Positions 26,000 through 37,844 of a DNA stretch of 64,000 nt are shown one piece after another. Where the stretch lies: assembly GCA_965153355.1 (NCBI GenBank), contig OZ231126.1, forward strand, positions 13,082,001-13,146,000. The letters run 5' to 3'. The position numbers and the translations under genes were made by a program. The notes beneath the pieces were generated by a model. It saw nothing but the letters and a program-made list of their open reading frames with translations, searched no databases and was not told the DNA's origin. Position 1 is the first letter of the stretch. Each line of letters begins with the position of its first letter. Source of the DNA: Flaccisagitta enflata. Its lineage: Eukaryota > Chaetognatha > Sagittoidea > Aphragmophora.

Positions 26000-27567
26000 T
26001 CCTTTAAGCACTTTAGAAAAAAATGCATGTTTTGTAATCCTGTAGTAAAAAGTGGTATCTCTACCGCAAGAAAGTAGCAGATTATGAATCTATGATTGAT
26101 TTTCCTTAAGTCCATGAAGGAACCGCACAAATTTATGATGATTGGTTGAAAATGATGTTTGGGCAATTATCCCATCTGATAATTGAAGGAATTGATTAGA
26201 ACGAGGTGAGGGCCAAGTCATAACGAGTAATGCATTGTTCTTTTCAAGTCATAAAATCTGCAACGCATATACTGTTTTTTTTTTCAGAATCAGAATATTT
26301 TTTTTCATTTGAAAGATTTAAGATTTCATTCGTGTCATTTAGAAACAAAACCATACTGCAGTATACTGAAGAGCCGTGTCAGTCAAACAAAAAAATCGGC
26401 ACAAGATTCATTTTACTTATTTAACCTTTACTACCCTTGTTTAAGATGGAAAAATCATATTGTTGTAGCTTACCCGTTTAGGAGCAGCCGTTCTCTCAAA
26501 CTGCTGCGAATTTTAGAAGAGAAGCTATGCCACCTTTGCCACTGTCTTATTTTGAAGGCTTAAGCAAAGGTTAGTAGGCTGAATCTTTAATAGATGGTGG
26601 GTCAGTTGTTAGGTCCTTAGGTTTTTATCATCACAGGCTGATTTCAACTGTACATGACGAGGATTATTGTTTTAGTTTTAGTTTTAGTTTTAGGCAAAAG
26701 CGGCGTTTGTGAAGTTTTTATTTGCTCGAATGTCGCAGGGGATTTGTTTCTTAATAGAATGTTAGCACACGTCTTCCAAACTTTTGAGTCGTTCCTTTAT
26801 AAGTGAGTTCCACAAATTCAAAGGACAGATTCCAACGCTTCGTAAGCATAGACTAGTATCGTTTTGGTAAATGCAATTCAAAGGTTCATCAAGGTAACAT
26901 ATTAGTGAGGGCTCACTAGGCCCTCTTCCATATTTATCAGTTTGGGTATAGTGAGGGATATTGTTCCACTTGTCATTACAAACAATTTGATAATTCTGCA
27001 CAGCTATCAGTGACGCGGTCAGGATCCCCGTTCAAAATATCCTGAAAAAAATGTACCATTCCAATCTTTTAGAATCAGAATATGATATTCATTTAGGTCA
27101 AACTTGAGCTTGAGCCAAAAACTGCTATTTTTGCAATGAATTTTGTGTTTCATTCAGTATTTTTAACATTTTGGTTGTAAAACTGCTGATAGTAACTGAA
27201 CTAATCATATCTTGGAATTGGTCTATTGGTCCCAAAATGGAATTGAAAACCTAAAAAGTGAAAAAAAGACCCAAGAATAGAAAAATCCTTAGAAGTAATC
27301 ATTTAGAACTATTTCTCACAGCAAAATATACATTAGCTATGAATTTCATTGATCCAATATGAGAAACATACATATTACAAGCGATTATGAAAAACCGCTG
27401 TATGCAAATAAGATCTCATTAGCATATTGTGGTTATTCGTTTTTCGCTCATTACATGCATGTTTTTCACAGTAGATCAATGAGATTGATAGTACGTATAG
27501 ATTTTACCTATAAAAATTGATCCATTTGATTGGTTTTGTGGATTTTCTTATTTTTGACTGACTTTTT
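26000..27567. other. Mostly unrecognised sequence
   Basis: No credible exon. It includes a short (TTTTAG)n run near 26675. The minus frame 26762-27001 contains LRSVGICPLNLWNSL, loosely like the tail of some non-LTR retrotransposon reverse transcriptases; this match is weak. Confidence 0.3.
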
Positions 27568-28160
27568 GGGCAGCGGCCCCGAAGGGGACAAAGTCCTGTA
27601 GAACACAGGGGACTTTCATTCGTTCGTTCGTTCGTTTGTCCGTTTGTTCGTCCCCCCCTCATCCGGCTCTCAGGCCTCATATTTGGCCTCTGAGACCTCA
27701 AATCTGGCCTCTCAGGCCTCAAATCCAGCCTCTCAGGCCTCAAATCCAGCCTCTCATGCCTCAAACCTGGTCTCTCAGGCCTCAAATTGGGCTTCTCAGG
27801 CCTCAAATTGGGCTTCTCAGGCCTCAAATCAGCTATCTAAGCCTCAATTTATTGCTCTCAGGCTCCAAATCAGCCCTCTGACCTTTCAAGCCTGAATCCA
27901 GCTCTCTCAAGCCTCAAGTCAGCCCTCTCAGGCCTCTCAGGCCTTACATTAGCCTTCTTAGACCTCGGTTTAGGCTCTTAAAGGTCTCTATAGCATCTCA
28001 TCTACTTCTTCAGGCAGGACAAACATAAGTCCCCCTGTGTTCTACAGGACTTCGTCCCCTTCGGGGCCGCTGCCCTGCTCCCCCTCACTCCAATTCACAA
28101 TCACTTAAAGCAGGGCAACGGGTATCGCTGACCACATATTGCCCTTGGGCGACCTGTTAC
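27568..28160 (+). mobile_element. F1 element, shorter copy
   Basis: Forward module GGGCAGCGGCCCCGAAGG at 27568, 21 bp minisatellite at 27660-27830, inverted module at about 28025-28077, then GCAGGGCAACGGGTATCGC to about 28160. This matches the left half of the 3.7-5.3 kb palindrome. Confidence 0.8.
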
Positions 28161-28254
28161 ATTTTAGGCTTTTAAACCTATTTTTGGACCGTTTAGGCCT
28201 ACCCCGAAATGTTTTAGTTTCCCTCAGATATCAGTTATAACAAGAACTGTGTGT

Positions 28255-28500
28255 TTTATACTCTAAGATGGGATTTGAGCCCTGAGGTTGGGATTTTGGC
28301 CTCAAGACTGAGATATCGGCCTCAAGGCTGGGATATGGGCCTCAAGGCTGAGATATGGGCCTGGAGGTGGGGGGGGGGAAGAAGAAAAAGAAGAAGGAGG
28401 AGAAAATTCCCCTATGTGAAAGCATAGGTCATCGACCCCTTTGGGACCGCTGTCCAAAAAGTAAAGTGTGATTGACTGACTGACAGACCAACGGATGGAC
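28255..28500 (+). repeat. GGCCTCAAGGCTGGGATAT minisatellite with a GACCGCTGTCC end
   Basis: About five units near 28260-28360, followed by CATCGACCCCTTTGGGACCG. A similar arrangement occurs at 56570-56790, suggesting a second fold-back-like family related to F1. Confidence 0.6.
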
Positions 28501-31500
28501 AAAGCGGGGTGTGTCAAGTTGATTGCAGGATATATACTCAGCTACCACACCTAAAAAAATGAGGAATGTAAACAAATCCAGAAATGTCACCAACAGATCA
28601 ATTTGTAAATACAGTTGGGCTTCACTAAAGCGCATGTCAAGGCCTAGGGGCTGGGTGAACATATGCCTTATAGTAAAATTACCTTATTGCCAATATACAG
28701 GGAATACCGCGCCAACCGGGACAAAAGAAAACGACGTATTTTCTCTTCTGAAAATGAAAAAAACTATCTGAAAACTGATCCTGACAGATCTTTTAAACCG
28801 ATTTTATGTTCTCAAAACAAATCATTACTGAATAGTGTACAATAAGGCAAATGTCACGGTTCCACAGCATGCTTGAGGGCCCGACTTTCGGCCAATCTAT
28901 GTTGGCCCAAGCTTCAGATACAGCATCAAAAATGATTTAAATGGTTCAAAGACACTCATAACTACCCAGTGTACAATTTCAAACCATTTTTTGTGACCCT
29001 CCCTACCCCTAGAGGGTCTAAAAAATTGTTCAGAGGGCTCTTTTTGGCGTGTCTCCATTCTGTCTCCTAAAAGAAATAGCAAGCAAAACCAATCAAAAAA
29101 TGTCGCATCTTATGATATGATGAGTTTTTATCAACTAGTATCAATCCCACAGGATACACAAAAAAATTCCACTCACTACTCAATCAATAAGTTGTCAAAA
29201 AATGGTATAAAAATCAAATTTACCCCTTCTCGATTTTTTTACTTTTTTTCTCTCAAGATTGAATGTTATGATATTTATTTTTTCTAACCTCATCTATCTT
29301 CAACATTAAGCATTTTTTCTTTTTCCATTCGATGGGCAACTACTTGAAGGACATTTCCCTCCATTTTCATGCTGTTGGGTTGATCCTAAGAGGAGATACA
29401 GCATTTTTCTTGGAGCGTATCAATTCGCGCACACCCCCAAACTTGAACCTAACGCATACCTAACGCTTTAGATATGCCACTGTTGTGTCAAGGTGACACA
29501 ATTCACATGAAAACTGACAACACCATGTGAAAGAGCGTGAAATTTTGATTGTACCCTGATAATTTGAAATCTTAACTCCCAAGCGTTAAGCCACAATGAA
29601 ATTTTACATTTTGTTGGTCCTCGAAGTGTGAACAGAATTGATACGCTCGTCGGACGATCGTCGTAGTTAATTCTTTGTTTCCACACAGCGCTCCTCACAC
29701 AAATGCATGATGCTTTTGTGTCTTAATTTGATAGAATTTCTTAAAATTGAAATTGGCATATCTCAGGAGCGGTTTGAGCTAGCCCATTGAAATTTTGCAT
29801 GGTTGATACCTAGACCAAGAGGGTCTTTTGCCTAAATTCTGATTCGACCTACAGAATGTCAAGCAGTCCAACCAGACCAACTAGCCTATCAGATGAAAAA
29901 ATAAAAAAATGGCATAACTTCTAAAGTAATTGTCCGATTTGGTTGAAATTTTTCATGAAGCTTCCTTTAAAGATTCCTTGTCACTGGCATAAAAAAGAGC
30001 TTGGGGAAAAAAAATTTTCATCCAACAGCCCACCCAGCCAGAAATGGTACTTATAGAGATTTTTTTAAAAAACTGAAAAAATTCAAAAAAATCTCAGAAA
30101 CATGATCACACATATTTGTTTGAATCTTATCAATAAGAATTTTACTGTCATATTGATTTCTTATTCGTATTTAGCTAAATTTTCTAGTAACAAAATTGCC
30201 AACAATATCCATTTAAGCCTAATTTGCATGAAAAATGAGCGTACTTAAGAAAATCCAAGTATGGATCCATATGTAATAATAGCTAAGCTACATGATGATG
30301 TATGATTTTCTTCAATTTTCCAACATGTAAGATTGACAAATTTCACCCCGTCCATGGTTGGCTTAGCATGACACCAGCCATAAGTACACGAATAGACTGA
30401 AAAAAAAAACCAAATTTGACGAATTTTATCAAATTTCTTTTAAAATTTTTGAATATTGCAATTTAAATGTTAACCATTCCAACGAAAATTGGCTGAAAAT
30501 ACATGGCCTTGTCTTAAAGTGAAGTGGAATCCATGTAGTTTCATAAAAAATCTTAAATAGTTGATATCGAGGGTTCTATCTTTGATATTTGTTACTCGAT
30601 GGAAGAAAACAAATCAAAAATCAAACTTTTTTGACATGAAACTTGGTTTAATTTACAAAAATCAAATTAAGTAGGCAAAATAAATGGTGGAGTATGAAAC
30701 TACATCAAATTATCTATCATTCAAGACCAACCCGAGCATATTAGTTCAATTTGTTTAGGTTTGGCAAGAGAGTGAAGATCTGTTATGCAAACACCCCGAT
30801 CTCAAGTTTTTGCGATTGCAGATTTCACGCCTTGCAAAGGATGTAATACTGAGGCCAATGTATTGGTCTCACCAGATCAAAGTTTGTATGTAAAAAAATC
30901 GGCGCAAAAATCCTCTTTAGTCTAGTTTAGTTTAGAACAGTTTTCAGAATTGATCTACCATTTACAGAGGCAGAAATATGTCGTTTTCTTTCGTCCCGGT
31001 AGGCGTAAATATGAAAAATTCATTTCTTATGGAAACCATATAGTGCGACCTATCAAATGAATCAGAATTTTATCTGGGTTAACAATATGCTGTCAAAAAA
31101 AAGGTCAAACCGACCTGAAAAATTGTATGGAAAATACAGCTAAAAATATTAAATGTTTCATTTATTTCAAAAAGCGCCTTAGGAAAGACTTTCTACTGGA
31201 TGGTTCTTGGTTTGTATGCCCATGACCTATGAAAAAGTGCAAAAAACCGCATAGTCATATCATTATTGTCTCAAACCTTGTGTGAGACAGCAGTGTGTTA
31301 TTCTTATTCTTATTCTTATTCTCTAAAAGAGCCACATTTTCGTCATTTGCCCTACTTTGCATGATTGTGAATTTAAGACAGGGGTAGCAGGGCCGCGGTT
31401 CCAAAGGGCGGGCTGATTTGAGGTCAGAGGTGGCAGTTTAGAACCCTGAGAGGGCTGATTTCAAGCATGAGCGGGCTGATTTCAGACGGAGATAACTTCT

Positions 31501-31579
31501 GCATATTGACACACCCAAACATTTTACCTGAAATGCGAAATTTATCAAAAATTTGTCAATAATTTGTCTTTTGTTCCAG
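28500..31579. other. AT-rich intergenic sequence
   Basis: No gene recognised in about 3 kb. The stretch 30990-31300 is a half copy of the palindromic element at 19712-20352 (TAGTGCGACCTATCAAATGA, TGTATGCCCATGACCTA). A degraded F1-like end lies at about 31375-31480. Confidence 0.45.
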
Positions 31580-31593
31580 CCCTCGCTAGTAAA

Positions 31594-31687
31594 ATGGTTT
31601 TGACGACTGCAGTGTTGCTTCTGGCTGCCTTTGGAATGACAATGTCGCGAAGAGTGGAAAGAAGTTTGGGACACACGGAAACAATGG
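31594..31687 (+). CDS. Candidate signal-peptide exon, unknown secreted product
   Basis: The frame MVLTTAVLLLAAFGMTMSRR continues VERSLGHTETM and ends at a GGGTAGTA donor (phase 1). A good acceptor, TTTGTTCCAG, lies at 31579, so the exon is probably 31580-31687 with an upstream non-coding exon. The hydrophobic segment fits a secretion signal. No downstream exon with a matching phase was convincingly found, so gene identity is unknown. Confidence 0.4.
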
Positions 31688-31732
31688 GTAGTATTCTCTG
31701 AGGCGACTTTGTCGGAAGAGAACAATCTTGTC

Positions 31733-31995
31733 TTTTTAGTCACGTGCTAGGTGACTCTACAACGCGCTATGTCCGTCAGTTGGTTGGTTGGATGGTAACA
31801 CTGCTTTTTCAATGTTTACGGGTGTTTTTGCGTTATTCTTCCTTAATGCTTTATTAGCCTTTTGTATAACTGCTCTTGCCCACCTGCACGTTACTTGGGC
31901 AGCCGTGTGTCATTTCATTGTTATACTTTGCCAGCCAATAATTTTTACAAGTCCAGTTACACAGCGGTCTGTAATAATGTTGGGGTCTGGGTGGG
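31733..31995 (-). mobile_element. F2 element
   Basis: TTTTTAGTCACGTGCTAGGTGACTCTACA hairpin, CTATGTCCGTCAGTTGG, then a degraded TGCCCACCTGCACG block. It starts 46 bases after the candidate signal-peptide exon. Confidence 0.55.
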
Positions 31996-32594
31996 ACTCT
32001 TAGCCCAGCCAACGTTATACTACCTGGTTAACTCACTGACTTACTTTACTTTATTGGCCTAAATTACTACTCAAGGATTTAAGTTTAATACATATAATTG
32101 GTTAGTAATTGCCACACTTAACAAAATAGAACTTCCCAAGCTTGCCTTTGACTAAGCCTAAGACTTAAGGGAATTGAGCTTCTTAGCAAGATATGATTTT
32201 CAACCTAGATTGACTCAGGGTAGTGTGATTATATTTCAAGGCCTCTAACTTAGAGGAAGAATCAGGTTGACAGGATCTAATAGTTCACTAGGTGAGAATT
32301 GATAGTCTGACTCACAGGAACTGTGAGGCAGAGTATAGCCCAAGTAATATGGGAGTTATTTCAGCAGACAGAGAGACATAAGTCATCTAAGAGTCTAAGA
32401 ATTGAAGTGTCTTACTGCCAGCTTGCTTCTCCTTTTATACCCTAAAAAGTAGTGCTCCTACCAAAAAGGAGGGTATCACTCCTATGTCAAAGTAGCGGTG
32501 TTCTCAGAAAGGGGGAAATCACTCCCTCATTGAAGTAGCGGCACTTCCCCAAGGTCTTGAAGCCTTGTAGCCATGGCAACCGGCCTTGGAAAAG

Positions 32595-32765
32595 GAGTAA
32601 GAGGCCGGGAAGGTGCCGGTAGGCTGGGAAAGAGCCGGTAGGCTGGGAAAGGAGTAAGAGGCCGGGAAGGGTGTAAGAGGCCGGGAAGGGAGTAAGAAGC
32701 CGACAGGAGGAAGAGGCCGGGAAAGGAGTAAGAGGCCGGGAAAGGAGTAAGAGGCCGGCGGCCTC
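32595..32765 (+). repeat. AGTAAGAGGCCGGGAAAGG minisatellite
   Basis: Tandem units of about 19-21 bases rich in GGCCGG, in a purine-rich stretch. The flanks 31996-32594 and 32766-33120 show no gene. Confidence 0.85.
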
Positions 32766-33120
32766 TTGCTCCTTTGGCTAAAAGGTACCGCTACCTTGAG
32801 GTATTACTATGAAGTATGGCTACTTTTTGGGGTATTACTACATAATTAGGCGATCTATTTAGTTAAGGCCCGTTGATTCTGATTCTCCATATGTCAATCC
32901 ATAAGTGTATCTTATTTCCATCCTGTTCAATCCATTTTAAGATGGATAAAACGACTTCCAAAGTTGAGGCTCTTTACCATCGTCCAAACATTACTACATA
33001 AATAGGCTAACTGAAGCTCTATACCCTACTATTTTATTACACGGTCCAAGTCTTGTCAGGTGAGCAGGGGCAGTGACAAAAGAGGCTAACCAAGCATTTT
33101 GGCAGGAGCAGTAATGCAAA

Positions 33121-33275
33121 CAGGTCGCCCAAGGGCAATATGTGGTCAGCGATTCCCGTTGCCCTGCTCTGTTAGATTGTTTTTGTTAGATTGAGCGGAA
33201 GCAGGGCAGCGGCCCCGAAGGGGACGAAGTCCTGTAGAACACAGGGGGACTTTCGTTCGTCCTGCCTGAGATGTG
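33121..33275 (+). mobile_element. F1 fragment
   Basis: CAGGTCGCCCAAGGGCAATA, then GTTGCCCTGCTCTG, then GCAGGGCAGCGGCCCCGAAG through the CACAGGGGGACTTTCGTTCG block, in the order of the central part of the larger F1 palindrome. Confidence 0.8.
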
Positions 33276-33579
33276 GTAGTGGGTGAATATAAATAAGACG
33301 ATGCGCTTGGATTTATTAATCTTTAGATCTAACTTAAGCTCTATCAGACCTAACAGAAGATAAATATGATAATAAATGTATTGACTAGTAATATGAATGA
33401 TGAACAGAAAGAGTTTTCAAATGATTTCAAACAATTTTTGCAATTTTTCGTCTCAAGCATGATCAACCTACTGACTGACTGACCAACCAACCCATATCCA
33501 ACCAATTAACCGACTAATTGACGGCTAAGGGCTTATATCTATGTCTATGGGGTGTCATATCTAAGTCTGTGGGGTGGAT

Positions 33580-33690
33580 GACTGTCTTTGTTGTTGTTGT
33601 TGTTGTCGTTGTTTGCGTCGTCATCTCTTTTTGTCTTTTTTTTTCTTCTTGTTTTTCTTGTTGTTGTTGTCGTCGACATTGTTTTTGTTT
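33580..33690 (+). repeat. (TTG)n-rich stretch
   Basis: Repeated TTG/TCG/TTC triplets; hydrophobic frames here are artefacts. Confidence 0.8.
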
Positions 33691-33926
33691 TTGTCTGCAT
33701 TTGTTGCCATCGTAAATGTGGTTGTCATTGTTTTTGTCTTTTATCAACGTTTTTCCATCATTGTAATTCTGGTGTTTGATTAAGAAACCTCCGCAAGCAC
33801 CTATCAATACAGAGATCAAATCATGATTAGGGTATCACAAAAAAATTAATGACAAAAAGTTATGGTAAAATAAGTAAAATGTGTATTTTTTAAACTATCT
33901 TAAGCATAAACAAGTTTTTTTTCTAG

Positions 33927-34045
33927 ATATGTATTTTATGCACCATCGGTCATAGAACCACTGAAGTTGGTGACGATCATTTCAGGTCAACAGCGTCAAA
34001 CTCTGGAGCTGTGGGCGAAGCAGTGAGCTCAAAGTCAAAACGCAA
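33927..34045 (+). CDS. Candidate internal exon, unknown gene
   Basis: A strong acceptor (GTTTTTTTTCTAG) and a strong donor (AA|GTAAGG) bracket 119 bases open in phase 0 in, phase 2 out. The peptide reads ICILCTIGHRTTEVGDDHF and continues RSTASNSGAVGEAVSSKSKR. The phase does not match the upstream signal-peptide exon, so a direct join is not supported. Confidence 0.28.
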
Positions 34046-34112
34046 GTAAGGACTAACCAGTCGACTGACGGACGGATGAAGCGGGGGTATGGGACATTAG
34101 CAGCACACGACT

Positions 34113-34318
34113 AAAACAACAACAGCAGCTGCGTACAGCAACATAACCAACAACAACAACAGCAACAGCAACAACAATAACAACAACAACCAATCAGCAA
34201 CAGCAACAACAGCAACAGCAGCAACAGCAACAATAGCAGCAGCAACAGCAAACGTCAACAACAACAACAACAACAACAACAACACCAACAACAACAACAA
34301 CAACAACAACAACAACGC
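34113..34318 (+). repeat. (CAA)n/(CAG)n array
   Basis: About 200 bases of CAA and CAG triplets; long hydrophobic minus-strand frames are artefacts. An F2-like terminus (CACACGACTAAAAC) lies just before, at about 34060-34112. Confidence 0.92.
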
Positions 34319-34569
34319 AAACATAGCAGCCAAATATCGGATGGGCATTGAGATTTTTTTGCCAACAACATCGTATCGGTACTGAGTTCATCCAGTCGGC
34401 GCCGCTTCTAATTCTAGTTCTGGCTCTGGTTTTGACTCTTGCTCTGGCGCTATTTCTTACTCTGGCTCTGGCGCTTGTTCTGACTCGGGCTATAGCTCAG
34501 GCAACTTCTTCACACACCTAAGCGCCAATAAAATAAAATCATCATCAAATCTTCGCGCATGCGTATGTC

Positions 34570-34775
34570 TGTGGGTTTGTTTGTTTGTTTATTTGTTTGT
34601 TTGTTTGTTTAATTGTTTGTTTTTTTGTTGTTTTTTTTCTGGAATAGCTACAAAACCTTTTTTGTTTTTTTGTTGTTTTTTTTTCTGGAATAGCTACAAA
34701 TGTTTCGCTGTGTTTGTTTGTTTAATTGTTTGTTTTTTTGTTGTTTTTTTTCTGGAATAGCTACAAATGTTTCGC
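34570..34775 (+). repeat. (TTTG)n with a repeated 45-70 base block
   Basis: GTTTGTTTGTTT runs, with TTTTTCTGGAATAGCTACAAA repeated three times, showing local duplication. Confidence 0.85.
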
Positions 34776-35194
34776 TGTACATGTCCATCTTCTAGATTCA
34801 ATTTGGATCACATGATGGCTTACTTCATTAGTTGTGTTGTTACATATACAGAAGATGTCGTCTAGACTTAGAAATACATACAGGATAATTCACAATAGGA
34901 AGATAGATATTCCCGACTCTAACAAACTTGCTACTAATAAATGCTTATTCTTAGTCCCTTCAATTTGTTTCATTTTATTTATTATATTGGATTGGCCCTA
35001 ACAGAATTCCACTTCTAACATATATATATACTGTGGAGTAGTAATGTTGTCCAACTTTCATATGAAACTTTCCAATCCCTTGAAATCCGTTAGAGCAAGG
35101 TTCAACTGTAAACCTAAAAACCTGATATTTTGAATGTAGATTAATAAATGGATGCTTTATTACCCACGGGTATTGATTGCCATAGAAACACATT

Positions 35195-35535
35195 TTCATG
35201 TTTTCCTGCTAGAATATCAATATTCATAATAGAAGATTTACAGGAACATCGCTCAAAATTAAATTTACCATGGGCAATAGTATCTTTTTATAAATTGATA
35301 TTCGAAGTATAAGTCCAATATAAAGTTATGTAGATTTATTTTCCAATTCCCCCATATTTGTCTGAGTCATATTTCCAAGAGACCAACCAACTGATGGACG
35401 GACAAAGCCATGTTTTCCTGCTTAAATATCAATATTCATAATAGAAGATATGCAGGAACATCGCTCAAAATTAAATTTACCATGGGCAATAGTATCTTTT
35501 TATAAATTGATATTCGAACTATAAGTCCAAAGGCT
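35195..35535 (+). repeat. Direct duplication of about 125 bp
   Basis: CATGTTTTCCTGCT through TTGATATTCGAA occurs at about 35195-35318 and 35408-35528 with few changes. A partial third copy (AAATTGATATTCGAAGTATA) is at 37024. Confidence 0.85.
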
Positions 35536-35724
35536 CTCATCCTAAGGCTCTCATCCTTTGATATGTAAGTGGTAGAGTAGTGATATTGTCCATCTTTCAT
35601 AAAGTTTCTCTACATTTATTTTCTAATATGAATTCCCCATATTTCCTAGTCTGAGTCATGTTCCAACAGACCAACAACCGATGGACGGACAAAGCGGGGT
35701 ATAAAGTCGTGTAACATGGGACAT

Positions 35725-35929
35725 AAACAAGGCCGGATACTACAGCCTCTCCCAGTCACGTGCAGGTGGGCAGAACCATAATTGAGGTCACCAGATCATT
35801 TGGGCAAAGAGAACACCTAAATAAATCCCCCAAAAAACAAAAAAGTAAAGTGTGATGGACCGACGATGACGGACCGACGGACCGATGGACCGCCGGACGC
35901 GGGGAGTGAGGATTGCGTAGCGACTAAGA
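35725..35929 (+). mobile_element. F2 element
   Basis: AAACAAGGCCGGATACTACAG start, GTCACGTGCAGGTGGGCAG block, GGACCGACGG repeats and GTAGCGACTAAG end. Confidence 0.7.
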
Positions 35930-36840
35930 TACTTTTTACATCCCAGGCTCATGTGAGATTTGGAGATTATCAAAGATGATAACCTTCAAAATTGTTCATA
36001 TACTTCAGACCAGGGCCGTGGAGAGGGGTCCCACCCCTCCCTGGAGAAAGGGCAGAGGGCTTAAAAAAAGGTAGGAGAAAAAAAGAAAAAGAATAAGTGA
36101 AAAAAAGAGAAATAAAGAAAAAAAAGGAAAAGGAAAAAAGAGTTGAGTAATTATGATCCAATTTTTATAAGATCATGATTGAGCCCTCTTGGACTTCAAA
36201 GGTCAAGTGAGGGCCTGTGTAGATCAAATCAGATATGCTTATCAATATAATCTCAAATAATAACCTTTCTACTAACTTTTTCAAAGATAAAGTATGATTT
36301 ACCTTTCAAAAGACCCTTAATTAAGTCAAATTTAAGCTCTTGTAAAATGAAGTTTCTAACATTTTTAAATCTAGTGTTGGTACACTAATATTTTGTATTT
36401 TTCAAGTTTTTGCCTTTTTCAATGTCAAACTATTTCACTAAACAAAAAATAGGTGCATAGATGTTTTAATGATTGCCTGTTATATCCAAAAAAAAAGTAC
36501 AGCAGATACTAATGCCAGTTTGCAAGTCCTGTAAAAGTTTAAGCATTTTTCAGAATTGATAGATATAACACAAAATTAAGCTTAATTCAAATTAGGTTAT
36601 GGAAACGATTGACTGCTTCCAATTTAGAGGATAGGATAGCTACTAGTATTTTATTTGTAAAATGGAGCGAGCGGAGCTTAGATGCGGTGGAGGCAGTAAA
36701 TCAACCGCCCACAGCCCTGGTTAAACCAATGGAGGGGGCCTAAGAGGCGGCCATATGGGCCAGAGGGCCCACCAGTTCTCTCCACAGCCTCACTTCAATT
36801 CAGGGAACTGCGCAGAACGTGTGCCCGCTCATGTTCTGTG
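35930..36840. other. Unrecognised AT-rich sequence
   Basis: No gene, RNA or clear repeat recognised, apart from GGGCCAGAGGGCCC-like GC-rich fragments near 36720-36780. Confidence 0.35.
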
Positions 36841-36842
36841 GC

Positions 36843-37026
36843 GGACACACACACACACACACACGCACACGCACACGCACACACACACACACACACACGC
36901 ACACACGCATGAAGCAAAATGAGAGAGAGAAAAAAGAACCAAAATAAGGAGAGGGAAGGAACTGAAAATAACAAAAACAATCTTACTATTTTTTTTTCGG
37001 TCGGCGAGAGCCGCCTTAACTGGTAA
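36843..37026. repeat. (CA)n array with F3 hairpin end
   Basis: CA/CG dinucleotides at 36843-36908, then about 100 bases to GGTCGGCGAGAGCCGCC (37000), the inverted form of the F3 hairpin at 3400. Confidence 0.8.
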
Positions 37027-37844
37027 ATTGATATTCGAAGTATAAGTCCCTTATAAAGTTGTATAAATTTATTTCCCAATTATGAATCCCCCCATATTTC
37101 CAAGTTTAGACGACATCTACCGTACCTATTATTAATCATTCATCAATGTTTCCGGTTTGTTTACGCCGTTGGCATATATTACTAACATTTCAAAACAGTT
37201 TCTGTTCTTTTTTTTTCTTTACGTGCAAATTTTGTTTGCTTCTGTCTGTGGTGTGTTGATATGTTCCTTTTTTGGTTTGGATTTGTGGACATGATGAGCT
37301 TTGTTGTACCATTAATTGAGGAGTGATACTGAAATCAGGTCATTTTGTAATTATCAACCCCATTTTCCAAGATGAATAGGCAAAAGGTCAGACAATATCT
37401 AAGAAACACATCCACAATATGTAATTAGTCTACGACGCATGAAGAGTCGGTCATCCGTCGCAGTACAAGAACATTCCGATTGTATCAAAGAAGGCCTCTT
37501 CACTGGTCAATTGGGCATGGGCGATGGGCATTGGGCAATAGGCATGCTAACAAGAGGACCGGATAGTCAATAGGCACTCGGCTTTCAGTAGCAGAGAGAC
37601 CCGATTTTTGGCCCAAACAATTAAAAAGAAAAATTGCAAAAAGCGATAAGGTACATGAGTGTTGTGCATATAAACACATGCAGTTGAAAATATACTGTCA
37701 GGTGGAGTAAATACAAACAAGAATTGCTTTGAAAGAAATCTTCCCTCAGACGCTTAATGAGAAATTTGCAAAAATCTGGTTGAATATTGGCTAAAAAAAA
37801 TCATTTGAATGTGATTTATTTGATGCGCAAAAATCACAGGTTTA

